From Lutimaribacter degradans (GTDB lineage: Bacteria; Pseudomonadota; Alphaproteobacteria; Rhodobacterales; Rhodobacteraceae), in assembly GCF_023703375.1 (NCBI RefSeq), contig NZ_JAMQGO010000004.1, forward strand, positions 62,001-126,000: a stretch of DNA of 64,000 bases, read 5' to 3'. Positions 51,152-60,363 of the stretch are shown here, one piece after another. The notes under the pieces are model-generated. The model saw only the letters and a program-made list of their open reading frames with translations, made no database searches and was not told the DNA's origin. The position numbers and the translations under genes are program-made. Within the stretch, counting starts at the first letter, position 1. Each line of letters starts with the position of its first letter.

Positions 51152-51613
51152 ATGGTCGCCGAAAACGATACCGCACCCGACTTTACCCTGCCGCGCGACG
51201 GCGGCGATGGCATCAGCCTTTCGGCCCTGCGCCCGTCGCCGGTTGTGCTGTTTTTCTACCCGCGCGACGATACCTCGGGTTGCACCAAGGAAAACATCGC
51301 CTTTTCGCAACTATACCAGCAGTTCCTTGATATCGGCGTGCAGGTTTTCGGCATCTCGAAGGACAGCGTCGCCAGCCATGAAAAATTCATGGAAAAGAAG
51401 GAACTGATCGTACCGCTTCTGTCGGATGAAAATGCCACTACCTGCGAAGATTACGGCGTGTGGAAAGAAAAGAAGATGTACGGCAAGACCTTCATGGGGA
51501 TCGAACGCACGACCTTCCTGATTGACGGCGAAGGCAAGGTTGCCCGTGTCTGGCGCAAGGTCAAGGTCGATGGCCACGCCGAAGAGGTGCTGGAGGCGGC
51601 GAAGGCCCTGTGA
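51152..51613 (+). CDS. bcp: Peroxiredoxin, Bcp/PrxQ family
   Basis: A 153-residue thioredoxin-fold peroxidase for hydrogen peroxide and organic peroxides. The peroxidatic Cys44 is in PRDDTSGCTKE. The cysteine five residues later seen in many Bcp proteins is missing (Asn48-Ile49 region), but Cys98 in TTCEDYGVW could serve as resolving residue. GAGGGGAG lies somewhat far (about 10 bases) before ATG 51152. The stop overlaps the next gene as GTGA. Confidence 0.93.
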   Translation: MVAENDTAPDFTLPRDGGDGISLSALRPSPVVLFFYPRDDTSGCTKENIAFSQLYQQFLDIGVQVFGISKDSVASHEKFMEKKELIVPLLSDENATTCEDYGVWKEKKMYGKTFMGIERTTFLIDGEGKVARVWRKVKVDGHAEEVLEAAKAL

Positions 51614-52437
51614 GCAAGACACTGACGCAAATGGCCGTGGAGGTTCTGACCACCGCGGACGGGCGCGAAAAGACCGCGCTGTCGCATGCGCATGCCGCGG
51701 CGTGGTTTGCCGCGCGCAAGGCGGGCAAATCGATCGAGGTGGGCACCGCGGACCCGCCCCTGCGCCCCGCGCGCCCGGAAAAGCCCGAATTGCTGCACCC
51801 GCGCGATGTGCCCAAGCGCAAGCCCGGCAGCCCCCAGGGCCGCATCGCCATATTGCATGCCGTGGCCCATATCGAACTGAACGCCGTGGACCTGCACTGG
51901 GACATCATCGCGCGTTTCGGCCATGTGCCCATGCCGCCCGGTTTCCACGATGACTGGGTAAAATCGGCGGACGAGGAATCGAAACACTTCAACCTGGTGT
52001 GCGACTGCCTGGAGGCGATGGGCAGCCATTACGGCGCCCTGCCCGCCCATGCCGGCATGTGGCGCGCCGCCGAGGACACGCGCGACGACATCCTGGGCCG
52101 TCTGGCTGTGGTGCCCATGGTGCTTGAAGCGCGCGGCCTTGACGTGACACCGGGCATGATCGGCATATTCGAAAAGGCGGGCGATACGGGCGCGGTCGAC
52201 GCGCTGAAAACCATCTACGCCGAAGAGGTCGGGCATGTCGCCTATGGCTCGAAATGGTTTCATTTCCTGTGCGGGCGCGAAAACCTCGATCCCAAAGACG
52301 TGTTTCACGAGCTGGTGCAGAAGTATTTTCACGGCCCGCTGAAGCCGCCCTTCAACGAGGAAAAGCGCGCCGAGGCCGGGCTGCCGCCCGATTTCTACTG
52401 GCCGCTGGCCGATGAAACGCCGCCTCGCACGGTCTGA
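51610..52437 (+). CDS. DUF455 ferritin-like protein
   Basis: A 275-residue helical protein of the DUF455 family. Glutamate/histidine pairs fit a ferritin-like di-iron site: AVAHIELNAVDLHWD, DEESKHFNLV, MVLEARGLD and EEVGHVAYG. Enzymatic role unknown; MiaE-like hydroxylation is one idea. The start is GTG 51610, overlapping the bcp stop, so it is co-translated with a peroxide-scavenging enzyme. Confidence 0.9.
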   Translation: MSKTLTQMAVEVLTTADGREKTALSHAHAAAWFAARKAGKSIEVGTADPPLRPARPEKPELLHPRDVPKRKPGSPQGRIAILHAVAHIELNAVDLHWDIIARFGHVPMPPGFHDDWVKSADEESKHFNLVCDCLEAMGSHYGALPAHAGMWRAAEDTRDDILGRLAVVPMVLEARGLDVTPGMIGIFEKAGDTGAVDALKTIYAEEVGHVAYGSKWFHFLCGRENLDPKDVFHELVQKYFHGPLKPPFNEEKRAEAGLPPDFYWPLADETPPRTV

Positions 52438-52547
52438 ACGGCGTGCCCAACCTATTAGGACTCGGCGGTTTTTCGCCGAATCGCCCGTTCCAGCGCCACA
52501 CCAGCCCAAAATTGTTGCGCCCATGTGGAGGTCTGGTTAATCACGCC

Positions 52548-53939
52548 ATGGGCGCACATTCCAGAAGGCGCCCAAGCCGAAACGGGACAAGGGGCGGTTT
52601 GTTGAGAACTCTGTTGGCTATCCGAACACACGCGATTCTGGAACGCTGGTTCCCCGAGAAGCGGCTGTTCCTGCGATCGGAAAGCGACACGCGCTTCATT
52701 CGACTGCGCCCACATACCCAGCTTTTTGCCTTCGCGGGCAGCGCGGCCCTGGTTGGATGGGCCACCATTGCCACGGCGATCTTGCTGATGGATTCGATCG
52801 GCTCGGGCAATTTTCGCGAACAGGCCAAGCGCGAACAACGCATGTACCAGGAACGGCTGAACGTGATTTCGGCACAGCGCGACAGCCGCGCCGCCGAGGC
52901 GCTGGCCGCGCAAGAACGGTTCAATTCGGCATTGGAACAGATCTCGATGATGCAGTCGCAGCTGCTTGAATCCGAGGATCGACGCCGCGAGCTTGAAACC
53001 GGCATCGAGGTGATCCAGACCACCTTGCGCCGTACGATGAAAGAACGTGACGCCGCACGCACTGAACTGGCCAATCTGCAATCGCAGGAACAAGACAAGG
53101 GCGCACAAAGTTTCATGGCCAGCGCGGGTTCCGTCGCCGAAGGCACGCTGAACATGCTGACCACCGCCTTGGCGGAAACGGCAGCCGAGCGCGACCAGAT
53201 CGAAGCCAATGCGCAAGATGCGTTGTTGCAGGCCGACGACCTGGCGCTGCGGCTCAAGCTGCTGCAAGACCAGAACGACCAGGTCTTCCGCCAGCTTGAA
53301 GAGGCGATGGCCGTTTCGGTCAAACCGCTGGACAAGATGTTCCGCGCCGCGGGCATGAACACCGACAACCTGATCGACCAGGTGCGACGCAGCTATTCCG
53401 GCCAGGGTGGCCCGCTGACCCCCATCAGCTTTTCGACCAAGGGCGAAATGCCCGATATCGGCACCGACCGTGTGAACCGTCTGCTCGACCAGATGGACCG
53501 GCTGAACCTCTACCGTATCGCCGCCGAGGCCGCGCCTTTTGCCACCCCGGTCAAGGCGGGCTATCGCTTTACCAGTGGCTTCGGCTATCGGCGCGACCCA
53601 AAGACTGGCGGCCGCAGGCTGCACCAGGGCGTCGATTTCGCAGGCCCCGTCGGCACGCCCCTCTACTCCACCGCCGATGGCGTCGTCACCCATGCCGGCT
53701 GGTCCTCTGGCTATGGCCGGTTGGTGAAGATCCAGCACCAGTTCGGTCTCGAAACCCGGTATGCCCACATGTCGCGATTAAACGTGAAAGTGGGCCAAAG
53801 GGTCTCGCGCGGGGAGCGGATCGGTGATATGGGAGCTTCTGGACGTGTGACTGGCCCCCACCTGCACTACGAGGTGCGCGTTGGCGGTAAGGCTGTCAAT
53901 CCTATGATCTATATCAAGGCTGCAAACGATGTTTTCTAA
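52548..53939 (+). CDS. M23 family peptidase with DUF5930 (LytM-type)
   Basis: A 463-residue protein anchored by one membrane helix (near 60-80, LFAFAGSAALVGWATIATAI), with a long periplasmic coiled coil (about 90-270) and a C-terminal LytM domain. Zinc ligands are His359 and Asp363 in LHQGVDFAG and His438/His440 in GPHLHYEV, so it should cut peptidoglycan cross-links or activate amidases. Start uncertain: ATG 52548 is used here, while TTG codons at 52599/52602 match where relatives often begin. Overlaps the bactofilin gene by 11 bp. Confidence 0.9.
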   Translation: MGAHSRRRPSRNGTRGGLLRTLLAIRTHAILERWFPEKRLFLRSESDTRFIRLRPHTQLFAFAGSAALVGWATIATAILLMDSIGSGNFREQAKREQRMYQERLNVISAQRDSRAAEALAAQERFNSALEQISMMQSQLLESEDRRRELETGIEVIQTTLRRTMKERDAARTELANLQSQEQDKGAQSFMASAGSVAEGTLNMLTTALAETAAERDQIEANAQDALLQADDLALRLKLLQDQNDQVFRQLEEAMAVSVKPLDKMFRAAGMNTDNLIDQVRRSYSGQGGPLTPISFSTKGEMPDIGTDRVNRLLDQMDRLNLYRIAAEAAPFATPVKAGYRFTSGFGYRRDPKTGGRRLHQGVDFAGPVGTPLYSTADGVVTHAGWSSGYGRLVKIQHQFGLETRYAHMSRLNVKVGQRVSRGERIGDMGASGRVTGPHLHYEVRVGGKAVNPMIYIKAANDVF

Positions 53940-54465
53940 AAGCAAAATCAACGATCCCGGCCCCAAGGCTGCAGAGGCGACAAAGCCCGCAACCCCGGAA
54001 ACCAACGCGGCGCCCAAGCCGCAGTCCGATTTCAAATCCGGCACGACGCCCAAGGCAAAACCGCCCGCATCGGTTCTGTCGGCTGATCTGCACATTACCG
54101 GCAACATCAAGACCACCGGCGATGTGCAGGTTGAGGGCACTGTCGAAGGTGACATTCGCGCCCACTTGCTGACGATCGGCGAAAGCGCCACCATCAAGGG
54201 TGAGGTCATCGCCGATGACGTGGTCATCAACGGCCGTATCGTGGGCCGCGTGCGCGGCCTGAAGGTGCGCCTGTCGTCGACCGCACGGGTTGAGGGCGAC
54301 ATCATTCACAAGACGATCGCCATCGAATCCGGTGCCCATTTCGAAGGGTCCGTGCAACGCCAGGACGACCCGCTTTCGGGCAAGTCGGGCCAGAAACAGG
54401 CGGCTGCCGCCTCGGGTCAACCGCAGCAGGCAACCACGCCCGCCGGTGACACCACAAAGGGCTGA
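53929..54465 (+). CDS. Bactofilin (polymer-forming cytoskeletal protein)
   Basis: A 178-residue bactofilin: a Pro/Lys/Ala-rich disordered N-terminus, a right-handed beta-helix core (about 45-135, SADLHITGNIKTTGDVQVEG, VINGRIVGRVRG, STARVEGDIIH) and a Gln/Ala/Thr-rich tail. Bactofilins form membrane-associated filaments that position peptidoglycan enzymes; here the gene overlaps that of an M23 peptidase by 11 bp, the classic pairing. Confidence 0.95.
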   Translation: MFSKSKINDPGPKAAEATKPATPETNAAPKPQSDFKSGTTPKAKPPASVLSADLHITGNIKTTGDVQVEGTVEGDIRAHLLTIGESATIKGEVIADDVVINGRIVGRVRGLKVRLSSTARVEGDIIHKTIAIESGAHFEGSVQRQDDPLSGKSGQKQAAAASGQPQQATTPAGDTTKG

Positions 54466-54488
54466 GCCTGCAAACAGCCATGAACGTG

Positions 54489-54515
54489 AACGGGCGCCTA
54501 TTGAAGGCGCCCGTT
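54489..54515 (+). terminator. Terminator-like hairpin after the bactofilin gene
   Basis: A 10-bp perfect stem, AACGGGCGCC with GGCGCCCGTT, has a 7-base loop. There is no T run on either strand, so termination may be partial; it separates the convergent bactofilin and HNH genes. Confidence 0.55.
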
Positions 54516-54540
54516 GTCGTTTCGGAACCGGCGGTTTTTC

Positions 54541-55125
54541 TCAGGCTTCAAGCTCGGCATCCCAGTAAAGAAAGTCCATCCAGCTTTCGTGAAGGTGGCC
54601 CGGCGGAAACTTCCGCCCCATGTTGCGCAGTTCTTCGGCCCCTGGTGCGCGTGGCGGGCGCCGCAAGGACAGGCCCGACCGGCGCAAAGTCTTGGACCCT
54701 TTGCGCAGGTTGCACGGGGCACAGGCCGCCACCACGTTTTCCCAACTGGTCACGCCGCCCGCCGCGCGCGGCACGACGTGGTCAAAAGTCAGCTCTCCCT
54801 TCGAGCCGCAATATTGGCACCGGAATTCATCCCTCAGAAAAAGATTAAAGCGCGTGAAGGCCACGCGCTTTTGCGGTTTTACAAAATCTTTCAGCACCAC
54901 CACCGACGGTATTCGTATCACCGTCGAGGGGCTGCGCACCGTCTCGTCATACTCGGCGACGATGTTCACCCTGTCCAGCCAGACCGCCTTGACCGCCTCT
55001 TGCCAGGGCCACAGCGACAGGGGGTAGTAAGACAAGGGCCGATAATCCGCGTTCAAAACCAGCGCCGGATATCGCCGGAGCCCGCCGGGCTCTTTTACAA
55101 ATTCTGACCTGAAATCGCCATCCAT
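54541..55125 (-). CDS. HNH endonuclease family protein
   Basis: A 194-residue protein with an N-terminal domain (RYPALVLNADYRPLSYYPLSLWPW) and a C-terminal HNH nuclease: Cys103/Cys106 and Cys135/Cys138 bind zinc, Asp115-His116 (FDHVVPR) and Asn130 form the active site. Such stand-alone genes are widespread in alphaproteobacteria and not tied to mobile elements here. GGAGGACG precedes ATG 55125; a promoter lies at 55201-55228. Confidence 0.9.
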   Translation of the reverse strand: MDGDFRSEFVKEPGGLRRYPALVLNADYRPLSYYPLSLWPWQEAVKAVWLDRVNIVAEYDETVRSPSTVIRIPSVVVLKDFVKPQKRVAFTRFNLFLRDEFRCQYCGSKGELTFDHVVPRAAGGVTSWENVVAACAPCNLRKGSKTLRRSGLSLRRPPRAPGAEELRNMGRKFPPGHLHESWMDFLYWDAELEA

Positions 55126-55200
55126 CGGGGACTCGTCCTCCGCCCTGCCTGCATCAATACGTGACACCAGGGCGGGACGCGCCCGCCCCAAGATAACCCT

Positions 55201-55228
55201 ACTATATATCGCGGCGGCAACGGGGCAA
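55201..55228 (-). promoter_or_regulatory. Promoter of the HNH gene
   Basis: On the minus strand TTGCCC (55223-55228) and TATAGT (55201-55206) are 16 bp apart, about 75 bases before the start codon. The AT-rich TATATA around it stands out locally. Confidence 0.6.
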
Positions 55229-55318
55229 GCCCCACGACATGGGGTAGGGTCACGCGCAGACTGGCTTGCCATTGAAACAGGAAAATGACAGCGGCCCGCG
55301 CAACGCGGCGCCATCCAC

Positions 55319-55351
55319 CAAAAGTCGCAGGGCCCGGCGGGGCCGCCCTGC
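55319..55351 (-). terminator. Terminator of the esterase operon
   Basis: GCAGGGC and GCCCTGC (55327-55351) close a GC-rich hairpin with further inner pairing, followed on the minus strand by GACTTTTGG. It lies about 30 bases after the esterase stop. Confidence 0.55.
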
Positions 55352-55380
55352 CCTTTTGCGGGCGCGTCGTCCCTATGCGT

Positions 55381-56046
55381 TCAAAGGTTGCATTTGTCGC
55401 GCATGAAGGCCAGCGCAACCGACAGCCCATCGGGGGCAATGCCGTGCGCCGTGCCTTTCATGATATGGGCATATACTTCTTTCCAGCCCGCGTTTTGCAA
55501 TGCTTCGGCCGCATCGGGCAGCGATTGCACCGGCACCACGTCATCGGCATCGCCATGCACCAGCAAAACGGGCGGCCGGCTGACGGTTTCATCGCTCAAC
55601 AACTCGGGATTCAGCAAACGCCCCGAGAAACCCACCAAGCCTGCGATCTCGTCTTCGCGGCGGGGCGCGACATGCAGGCTCATCATCGTGCCCTGGCTGA
55701 ACCCGAACAGCACCATCTGCTCGGGCAGAAGGTCTTCGTCCACCAGCAGCGCATCAAGAAAGGCGTTCAGGTCGTCCACCGCCGATGCCATGCCGCGCGC
55801 GGCAGCTTCCTCGGATGATCCATCCAGCCACGGGATTGGGAACCACTGGTAGCCCGAGGGCATGCCGGGAATCGATTCAGGCGCATCGGGCGCCACGAAC
55901 AAGGTATCCGGCAGGTGCTCGCCCAGGACATCAGCCAGGCCCAACAGGTCGGCCCCGTTGGCGCCATATCCATGCAGGAACACCACGACGGAACGGGTGC
56001 TGCCCGAAACGGGTTCCTTGCGGCCGGCGGTCAAAACTCGTGTCAT
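55381..56046 (-). CDS. Phospholipase/carboxylesterase family protein
   Basis: A 221-residue alpha/beta hydrolase of the acyl-protein-thioesterase-like family: oxyanion region FLHGYGANG, nucleophile Ser117 in GFSQGTMMS, acid Asp168 (HGDADDVV) and His201 in GTAHGIAP. Cytoplasmic, hydrolysing small esters or lysophospholipids. GAGGGGATCGC precedes ATG 56046, which overlaps the stop of the upstream glycosylase as ATGA. Confidence 0.92.
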   Translation of the reverse strand: MTRVLTAGRKEPVSGSTRSVVVFLHGYGANGADLLGLADVLGEHLPDTLFVAPDAPESIPGMPSGYQWFPIPWLDGSSEEAAARGMASAVDDLNAFLDALLVDEDLLPEQMVLFGFSQGTMMSLHVAPRREDEIAGLVGFSGRLLNPELLSDETVSRPPVLLVHGDADDVVPVQSLPDAAEALQNAGWKEVYAHIMKGTAHGIAPDGLSVALAFMRDKCNL

Positions 56047-56669
56047 GCGATCCCCTCGCGTTGTTTTTCGACATGGTAGTAGGCCCAAAGCATCCGCGCC
56101 GCAACCGACCGCCAGGGCGACCAATCCTCGGCCATCCGGCGCAGGGCACGTTCGCCAGGTCGCTCGGGCAGATCGTACAACATCCGCGCGGCCTCTTGCA
56201 GCGCCAGGTCGCCGGCGGCGAAAACATCCGCATGACCCAGGCTGAACTTGGCATATATCTCGGCCGTCCAGACGCCGATTCCCTTGACTGCCGTCAGCGT
56301 TTTCACGACCTCGTCGGTCGAGGCGTCGCGCAGGCGGTCATAGTCGATACCCGCGGCCGCCAACGCCTGGGCATAGGTGGCTTTCTGACGGCTCAGGCCG
56401 TGGCTGCGCAACTCGTCCTGCGATAGCGCGAGTATGGCCTCGGGCGTGGTCAGGCCGGCCTGTTCAAGCCGACCCCAGATCGCGCGGGCCGATGCCACGC
56501 TGACCTGTTGGCTGACAATGGCCCCAAGAAGTTGCGCAAACCCGTCGGGTCGCCGGCGCAGCGGCAGCGGGGCACATAGATCATGGGCATGGGCCATGCG
56601 CGGGCAGCGCCTGGCCAACCACTCCGCGCCCTCGGCCACGTCGGCATCGGTCTCGATGATCCGCGTCAC
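56043..56669 (-). CDS. DNA-3-methyladenine glycosylase II-type (AlkA-like)
   Basis: A 208-residue HhH-GPD base-excision repair enzyme. The helix-hairpin-helix is LTAVKGIGVWTAEIY (125-139), the catalytic Asp154 in FAAGDLALQ, and the first conserved block QLLGAIVSQQVSVASA is near 46-61. It removes alkylated purines. Start GTG 56669 overlaps the upstream ytoQ-like stop as GTGA, and its own stop overlaps the esterase start, so three genes are coupled. Confidence 0.92.
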   Translation of the reverse strand: MTRIIETDADVAEGAEWLARRCPRMAHAHDLCAPLPLRRRPDGFAQLLGAIVSQQVSVASARAIWGRLEQAGLTTPEAILALSQDELRSHGLSRQKATYAQALAAAGIDYDRLRDASTDEVVKTLTAVKGIGVWTAEIYAKFSLGHADVFAAGDLALQEAARMLYDLPERPGERALRRMAEDWSPWRSVAARMLWAYYHVEKQREGIA

Positions 56670-57112
56670 GCGGGCAGCTGACCAGTCAGCACGTAGCGCA
56701 GGATCTGGACCACCTGCCCTGGCTCGCGGGCGACGGCCAGCGCGGCGGCATCGACCTCTTTCAAGGCGTGGTCATGCTCGGGCTGTTGCAGGATGATCAG
56801 CGATTTGCCCAAGGCCGCAGCATAGCCCGCGTCAAAAGCCGCGTTCCACTGCTTGTACTTTTCTCCGAAACGCACGACGACAACATCTGCGTCGGCCAGC
56901 CCCTTGCGTGTGCGGATGGCATTGACCATCGCGCCCTTGTGGTCGTGCCAATACTTTTTGTCCTCGGCGCCCAGGATGGTGACGCCGCAATCATCGCTGG
57001 CGGCGTGGTCGGTGACGGGCGCAGAAAACTCAACGTCCAATCCTTGCGCGCCCTTGATGATCTGCTCGCGCCAATCGGTGTGAATCTCGCCCGACAGGTA
57101 AACTTTCAGCAT
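56666..57112 (-). CDS. YtoQ family protein
   Basis: A 148-residue protein of the YtoQ family (MLKVYLSGEIHTDWREQI at the start, then HKGAMVNAIRTRKGLADADVVVVRFGEKYKQWN). The fold resembles nucleoside 2-deoxyribosyltransferases, but the activity is not known. GGAGGGCACG precedes ATG 57112, ruling out the longer frame to 57223. First gene of the ytoQ-alkA-esterase group. Confidence 0.9.
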   Translation of the reverse strand: MLKVYLSGEIHTDWREQIIKGAQGLDVEFSAPVTDHAASDDCGVTILGAEDKKYWHDHKGAMVNAIRTRKGLADADVVVVRFGEKYKQWNAAFDAGYAAALGKSLIILQQPEHDHALKEVDAAALAVAREPGQVVQILRYVLTGQLPA

Positions 57113-57149
57113 CGTGCCCTCCGTCAATACCAGCCCCCTGATAACAGCA

Positions 57150-57776
57150 TCAGGTCTTGCGTGCCACGATGTAACGGCTTGTCTCGGGGTCGGTGACCGC
57201 CTCCAAAACCTCGAACCCGGCATCGGTTATCATCGCCTCGATCTCGGCGCCCGACAGGCGCTGCAACCGGGGCGCTTTTCCCAGCCATTGCAGCAGCGGC
57301 AGCGCCTTGAGAACCAGCCGGATTTTCCAGTTCAGCCCTGGTTGGCCAAGGCACACGGTTTTCGAGATGAACACCCCGCCAGGTTTCAGCCGGTCACGCA
57401 GATCGGCAAGGGCCGCTTGCGTATCGGGCACCAGGTGCAACAGGTTATGCGCCAACACCACGTCGAACGGCCCGGCGGGCGAGTCCGCGATATCCGCCGC
57501 CACGAAGGTGGCGTTTGTCACGCCCTCGTCCCGCGCTCGCTCTTGCGCAATGCGGATCATTTCAGGGGCGATATCGGTGGCGGTGATATGCCCCAGGTTC
57601 GGGGCCAATTCGCGCGCGGTGCCGCCCGTTCCACAGCCCACCTCAAGCGCATGATCGCCCGGTGACAGGTAATTGCGGGTGCGTGCCAGCGTGCGCTTGT
57701 AGGCATCGATGTTGCGCACGGGCATTTTCGCATAGCGCGGCGCGGCCTTGCTCCAGAACTCCTCGGGTGTCGTCAT
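57150..57776 (-). CDS. Class I SAM-dependent methyltransferase
   Basis: A 208-residue methyltransferase of the UbiE/Methyltransf_11 type. The SAM-binding motif I is LEVGCGTGG at 44-52, followed by ATDIAPEMI and the motif FDVVLAHNLLHLV. Substrate unknown. GAGAGAGCGC precedes ATG 57776; the open frame extends to 57848 but without a ribosome binding site. It stands between pheT and ytoQ on the same strand. Confidence 0.88.
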   Translation of the reverse strand: MTTPEEFWSKAAPRYAKMPVRNIDAYKRTLARTRNYLSPGDHALEVGCGTGGTARELAPNLGHITATDIAPEMIRIAQERARDEGVTNATFVAADIADSPAGPFDVVLAHNLLHLVPDTQAALADLRDRLKPGGVFISKTVCLGQPGLNWKIRLVLKALPLLQWLGKAPRLQRLSGAEIEAMITDAGFEVLEAVTDPETSRYIVARKT

Positions 57777-57865
57777 GCGCTCTCTCGTACCGGGGGCAGC
57801 CCGCATCCGCCGCGCGGCTTTCGCGGTACGGGTGTTTTGCCAGGGCACATTTGCCGCGGGCGCGT

Positions 57866-60265
57866 TCAGCCCCGCAGCACGCCGCCCGTGGCCTTGGTGA
57901 CCTTGTCCACGATCTTCTGGCTGACCGCCTCGATATCCGCCTCTTTCAGCGTCTTTTCCGTGGGTTGCAGCCGCACGGTGATGGCCAGGGATTTCTTGCC
58001 CTCGCCCAGGCTGCCGCCGATGAACTCGTCGAACACGCGGACATTCTCGATCAGCGCCTTGTCAGCGCCAGCCGCGGCGTTCACCAGCGTCAGCGCCTCG
58101 ACCGTGGAATCGACGACAAAGGCAAAATCACGCTCGACCGCCTGCAGGTCATGCAGGATCAACGCGCCACGGCTGGCCGACTTGTTCTTGGGTTCGGGAA
58201 TTTCGGCCGGCCAGATGGTAAAGGCCACGGCCGTGCCCTTGATGTCCATCTGGCGCAGCACCTTGGGATGCAGCTCACCGAAAACGGCCAGTTGTTTCTT
58301 CGGGCCGAGACAGATCACCCCGTGACGGCCGGGATGGAACCAATCGGGCCCGTTGCGCAGGATTTGCGCCTTTTCCGGCGCGCCCAGGGCCGAAAGGATC
58401 GCCTCGGCATCGGCCTTGGCGTCGTACAGGTCAACCGCGCGCGCAGCGCCGTGCACATCCTTTGGCCCGGTGCGCCCGACCAGAAGGCCCGTGACCGCAA
58501 GGTGCTGCTGACCCGGCTCACCGCCGGTAAAGGCCGGGCCAACCTCGAACAGGGCCAGATCGTTGATGCCGCGCGCCTGGTTGCGGGCCGCTGCCTGCAA
58601 CAACCCCGGCAAAAGGTCCGGGCGCATGTGGCTCATCTCCGAGCTGATCGGGTTGGCCAACATCGTCGCATCGTCACCGCCCCCGAACAGCGCGGCCGAC
58701 ACCTGATCGATGAAGCTGTAGGTGACACATTCGTTATACCCCAGGGCCGCCGTCGTGCGCCGCGCGGTCTGTTCGCGTTTCTGCGCGGTTGTCATCACCG
58801 GCGCGGGCACGCCAACCTGCGCGCGCGGCATCGGCTTGCCCACCAGTTTGGTCAACGAGGCGACACGCGCCACCTCTTCCACCAGGTCGGCCTCGCCCAT
58901 CACGTCGGGGCGCCAGCTTGGCACCCAGGCCATGTTGCCCTCCAGCCGGAATCCAAGCGCCTCAAGCGTGGCACGCTGTTCGACCTCGGGGATGTCCATG
59001 CCGACAAGGCTGGTCACGCGCTCGGGCTTCAACTCGTAGGCGCGGGCGGTATCGGGCACGTCGCCCGCCACGACCACGTCCGACGGCTCCCCGCCGCACA
59101 ATTCGAGGATCATGGCGGTCGCATCCTCGATGGCCTGCATGTTGTAGCCCGGGTCGATCCCGCGTTCGTTGCGATAGCGCGCGTCGGAATTGATCTTGAG
59201 CGCACGTCCCGTATGGGCGATCTGGATGCGATCCCAGACAGCAGCTTCAAGAAACACGTTCACGGTGGCCTCGGTGCAGCCGGTTGCCAGCCCGCCCATG
59301 ACGCCTGCGATGGACTCGATGCCATTGTCATCGGAAATCACCACCTGCCCGGGTCCGAAGGTGTATTCCTTCTCGTCCAGCCCAACCAGCGTTTCGCCGC
59401 CCTGGGTGCGGTGCACCCGCAGGTTGCCCTGCACCTTGTCGGCGTCGAACACGTGCAGCGGGCGGTTGCGGTCGAAGGTAAAGAAATTGGTCACGTCCAC
59501 CAGCGCGCTGATCGGGCGCAAGCCTATGGCGCGAAGCTGGTCTTGCAACCATTTCGGGCTCGGCCCGTTCCTGACCCCGCGGATCAGGCGACCGGCGAAA
59601 ACCTCGCACCCATTTTGGCGGGTGTCCTCGTCGATCGTGATGGTGATCGGCGAGGGAAACTTGCCCTCGATCCGAGGCGCCTCGACGGGCTTCATCGTGC
59701 CCAGCCCCCGCGCCGCCAGGTCGCGCGCGATGCCGCGCACCCCAAGCGCGTCCTGCCGGTTGGGCGTGATCGCGATGTCGATGACCGGGTCGACCTTGAC
59801 CGGGTCGTGTTCGGCCAGCCAGTCGGTGAAACGCTGCCCCACGTCACCCGAGGGCAATTCGATGATGCCGTCATGTTCGTCCGACAGCTCCATCTCGCGC
59901 TCCGAGCACATCATGCCGTGGCTTTCCACACCGCGGATCTTGCCGACCTGGATCGTGGTGTCGATGCCGGGCACGTAGGTGCCGGGCCTGGCCACCACCA
60001 CGGTGATGCCCTCACGCGCATTGGGCGCGCCGCAGATGATCTGCGCCTCGCCCGCATCCGTCTGCACCATGCAAACCTTCAGCTTGTCAGCATCGGGATG
60101 TTTCTCGGCCCGAAGCACCTTGCCGATGGTAAAGGCCCCCAGCCGCGCTGCGGGGTCGGCGACCTCTTCCACCTCGAGGCCCAGATCGGTCAGGGCGTCA
60201 AGGATTTCGTCAAGCGTCGCGGTCGTGTCCAGATGGCGTTTCAGCCAGGAAAGCGTGAATTTCAT
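57866..60265 (-). CDS. pheT: Phenylalanine--tRNA ligase beta subunit
   Basis: A 799-residue subunit forming the alpha2-beta2 synthetase with PheS. Starts MKFTLSWLKRHLDT, then a tRNA-binding OB domain (about 40-150, KHPDADKLKVC), the B3/B4 editing domain (about 210-380), B5 and the catalytic-like core, and the ferredoxin-fold anticodon-binding domain at the end (SLGEGKKSLAITVRLQPTEKTL). pheS lies upstream but is separated from it by yrhK and palindromic elements. Confidence 0.97.
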   Translation of the reverse strand: MKFTLSWLKRHLDTTATLDEILDALTDLGLEVEEVADPAARLGAFTIGKVLRAEKHPDADKLKVCMVQTDAGEAQIICGAPNAREGITVVVARPGTYVPGIDTTIQVGKIRGVESHGMMCSEREMELSDEHDGIIELPSGDVGQRFTDWLAEHDPVKVDPVIDIAITPNRQDALGVRGIARDLAARGLGTMKPVEAPRIEGKFPSPITITIDEDTRQNGCEVFAGRLIRGVRNGPSPKWLQDQLRAIGLRPISALVDVTNFFTFDRNRPLHVFDADKVQGNLRVHRTQGGETLVGLDEKEYTFGPGQVVISDDNGIESIAGVMGGLATGCTEATVNVFLEAAVWDRIQIAHTGRALKINSDARYRNERGIDPGYNMQAIEDATAMILELCGGEPSDVVVAGDVPDTARAYELKPERVTSLVGMDIPEVEQRATLEALGFRLEGNMAWVPSWRPDVMGEADLVEEVARVASLTKLVGKPMPRAQVGVPAPVMTTAQKREQTARRTTAALGYNECVTYSFIDQVSAALFGGGDDATMLANPISSEMSHMRPDLLPGLLQAAARNQARGINDLALFEVGPAFTGGEPGQQHLAVTGLLVGRTGPKDVHGAARAVDLYDAKADAEAILSALGAPEKAQILRNGPDWFHPGRHGVICLGPKKQLAVFGELHPKVLRQMDIKGTAVAFTIWPAEIPEPKNKSASRGALILHDLQAVERDFAFVVDSTVEALTLVNAAAGADKALIENVRVFDEFIGGSLGEGKKSLAITVRLQPTEKTLKEADIEAVSQKIVDKVTKATGGVLRG

Positions 60266-60363
60266 GGGCCTGCTGCGGGTTATGAGACGTATCGCGCCGC
60301 TCATAGCCCATCGCGGCCATGGGCGAAAGGGGCTGTGCGGGCGTGATACGCGCAATCACGCGC

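Noticed and set aside
57662..60346. An 894-codon plus-strand frame opposite pheT
   Set aside because: Long antisense frame produced by high GC content; pheT on the minus strand is unmistakable.
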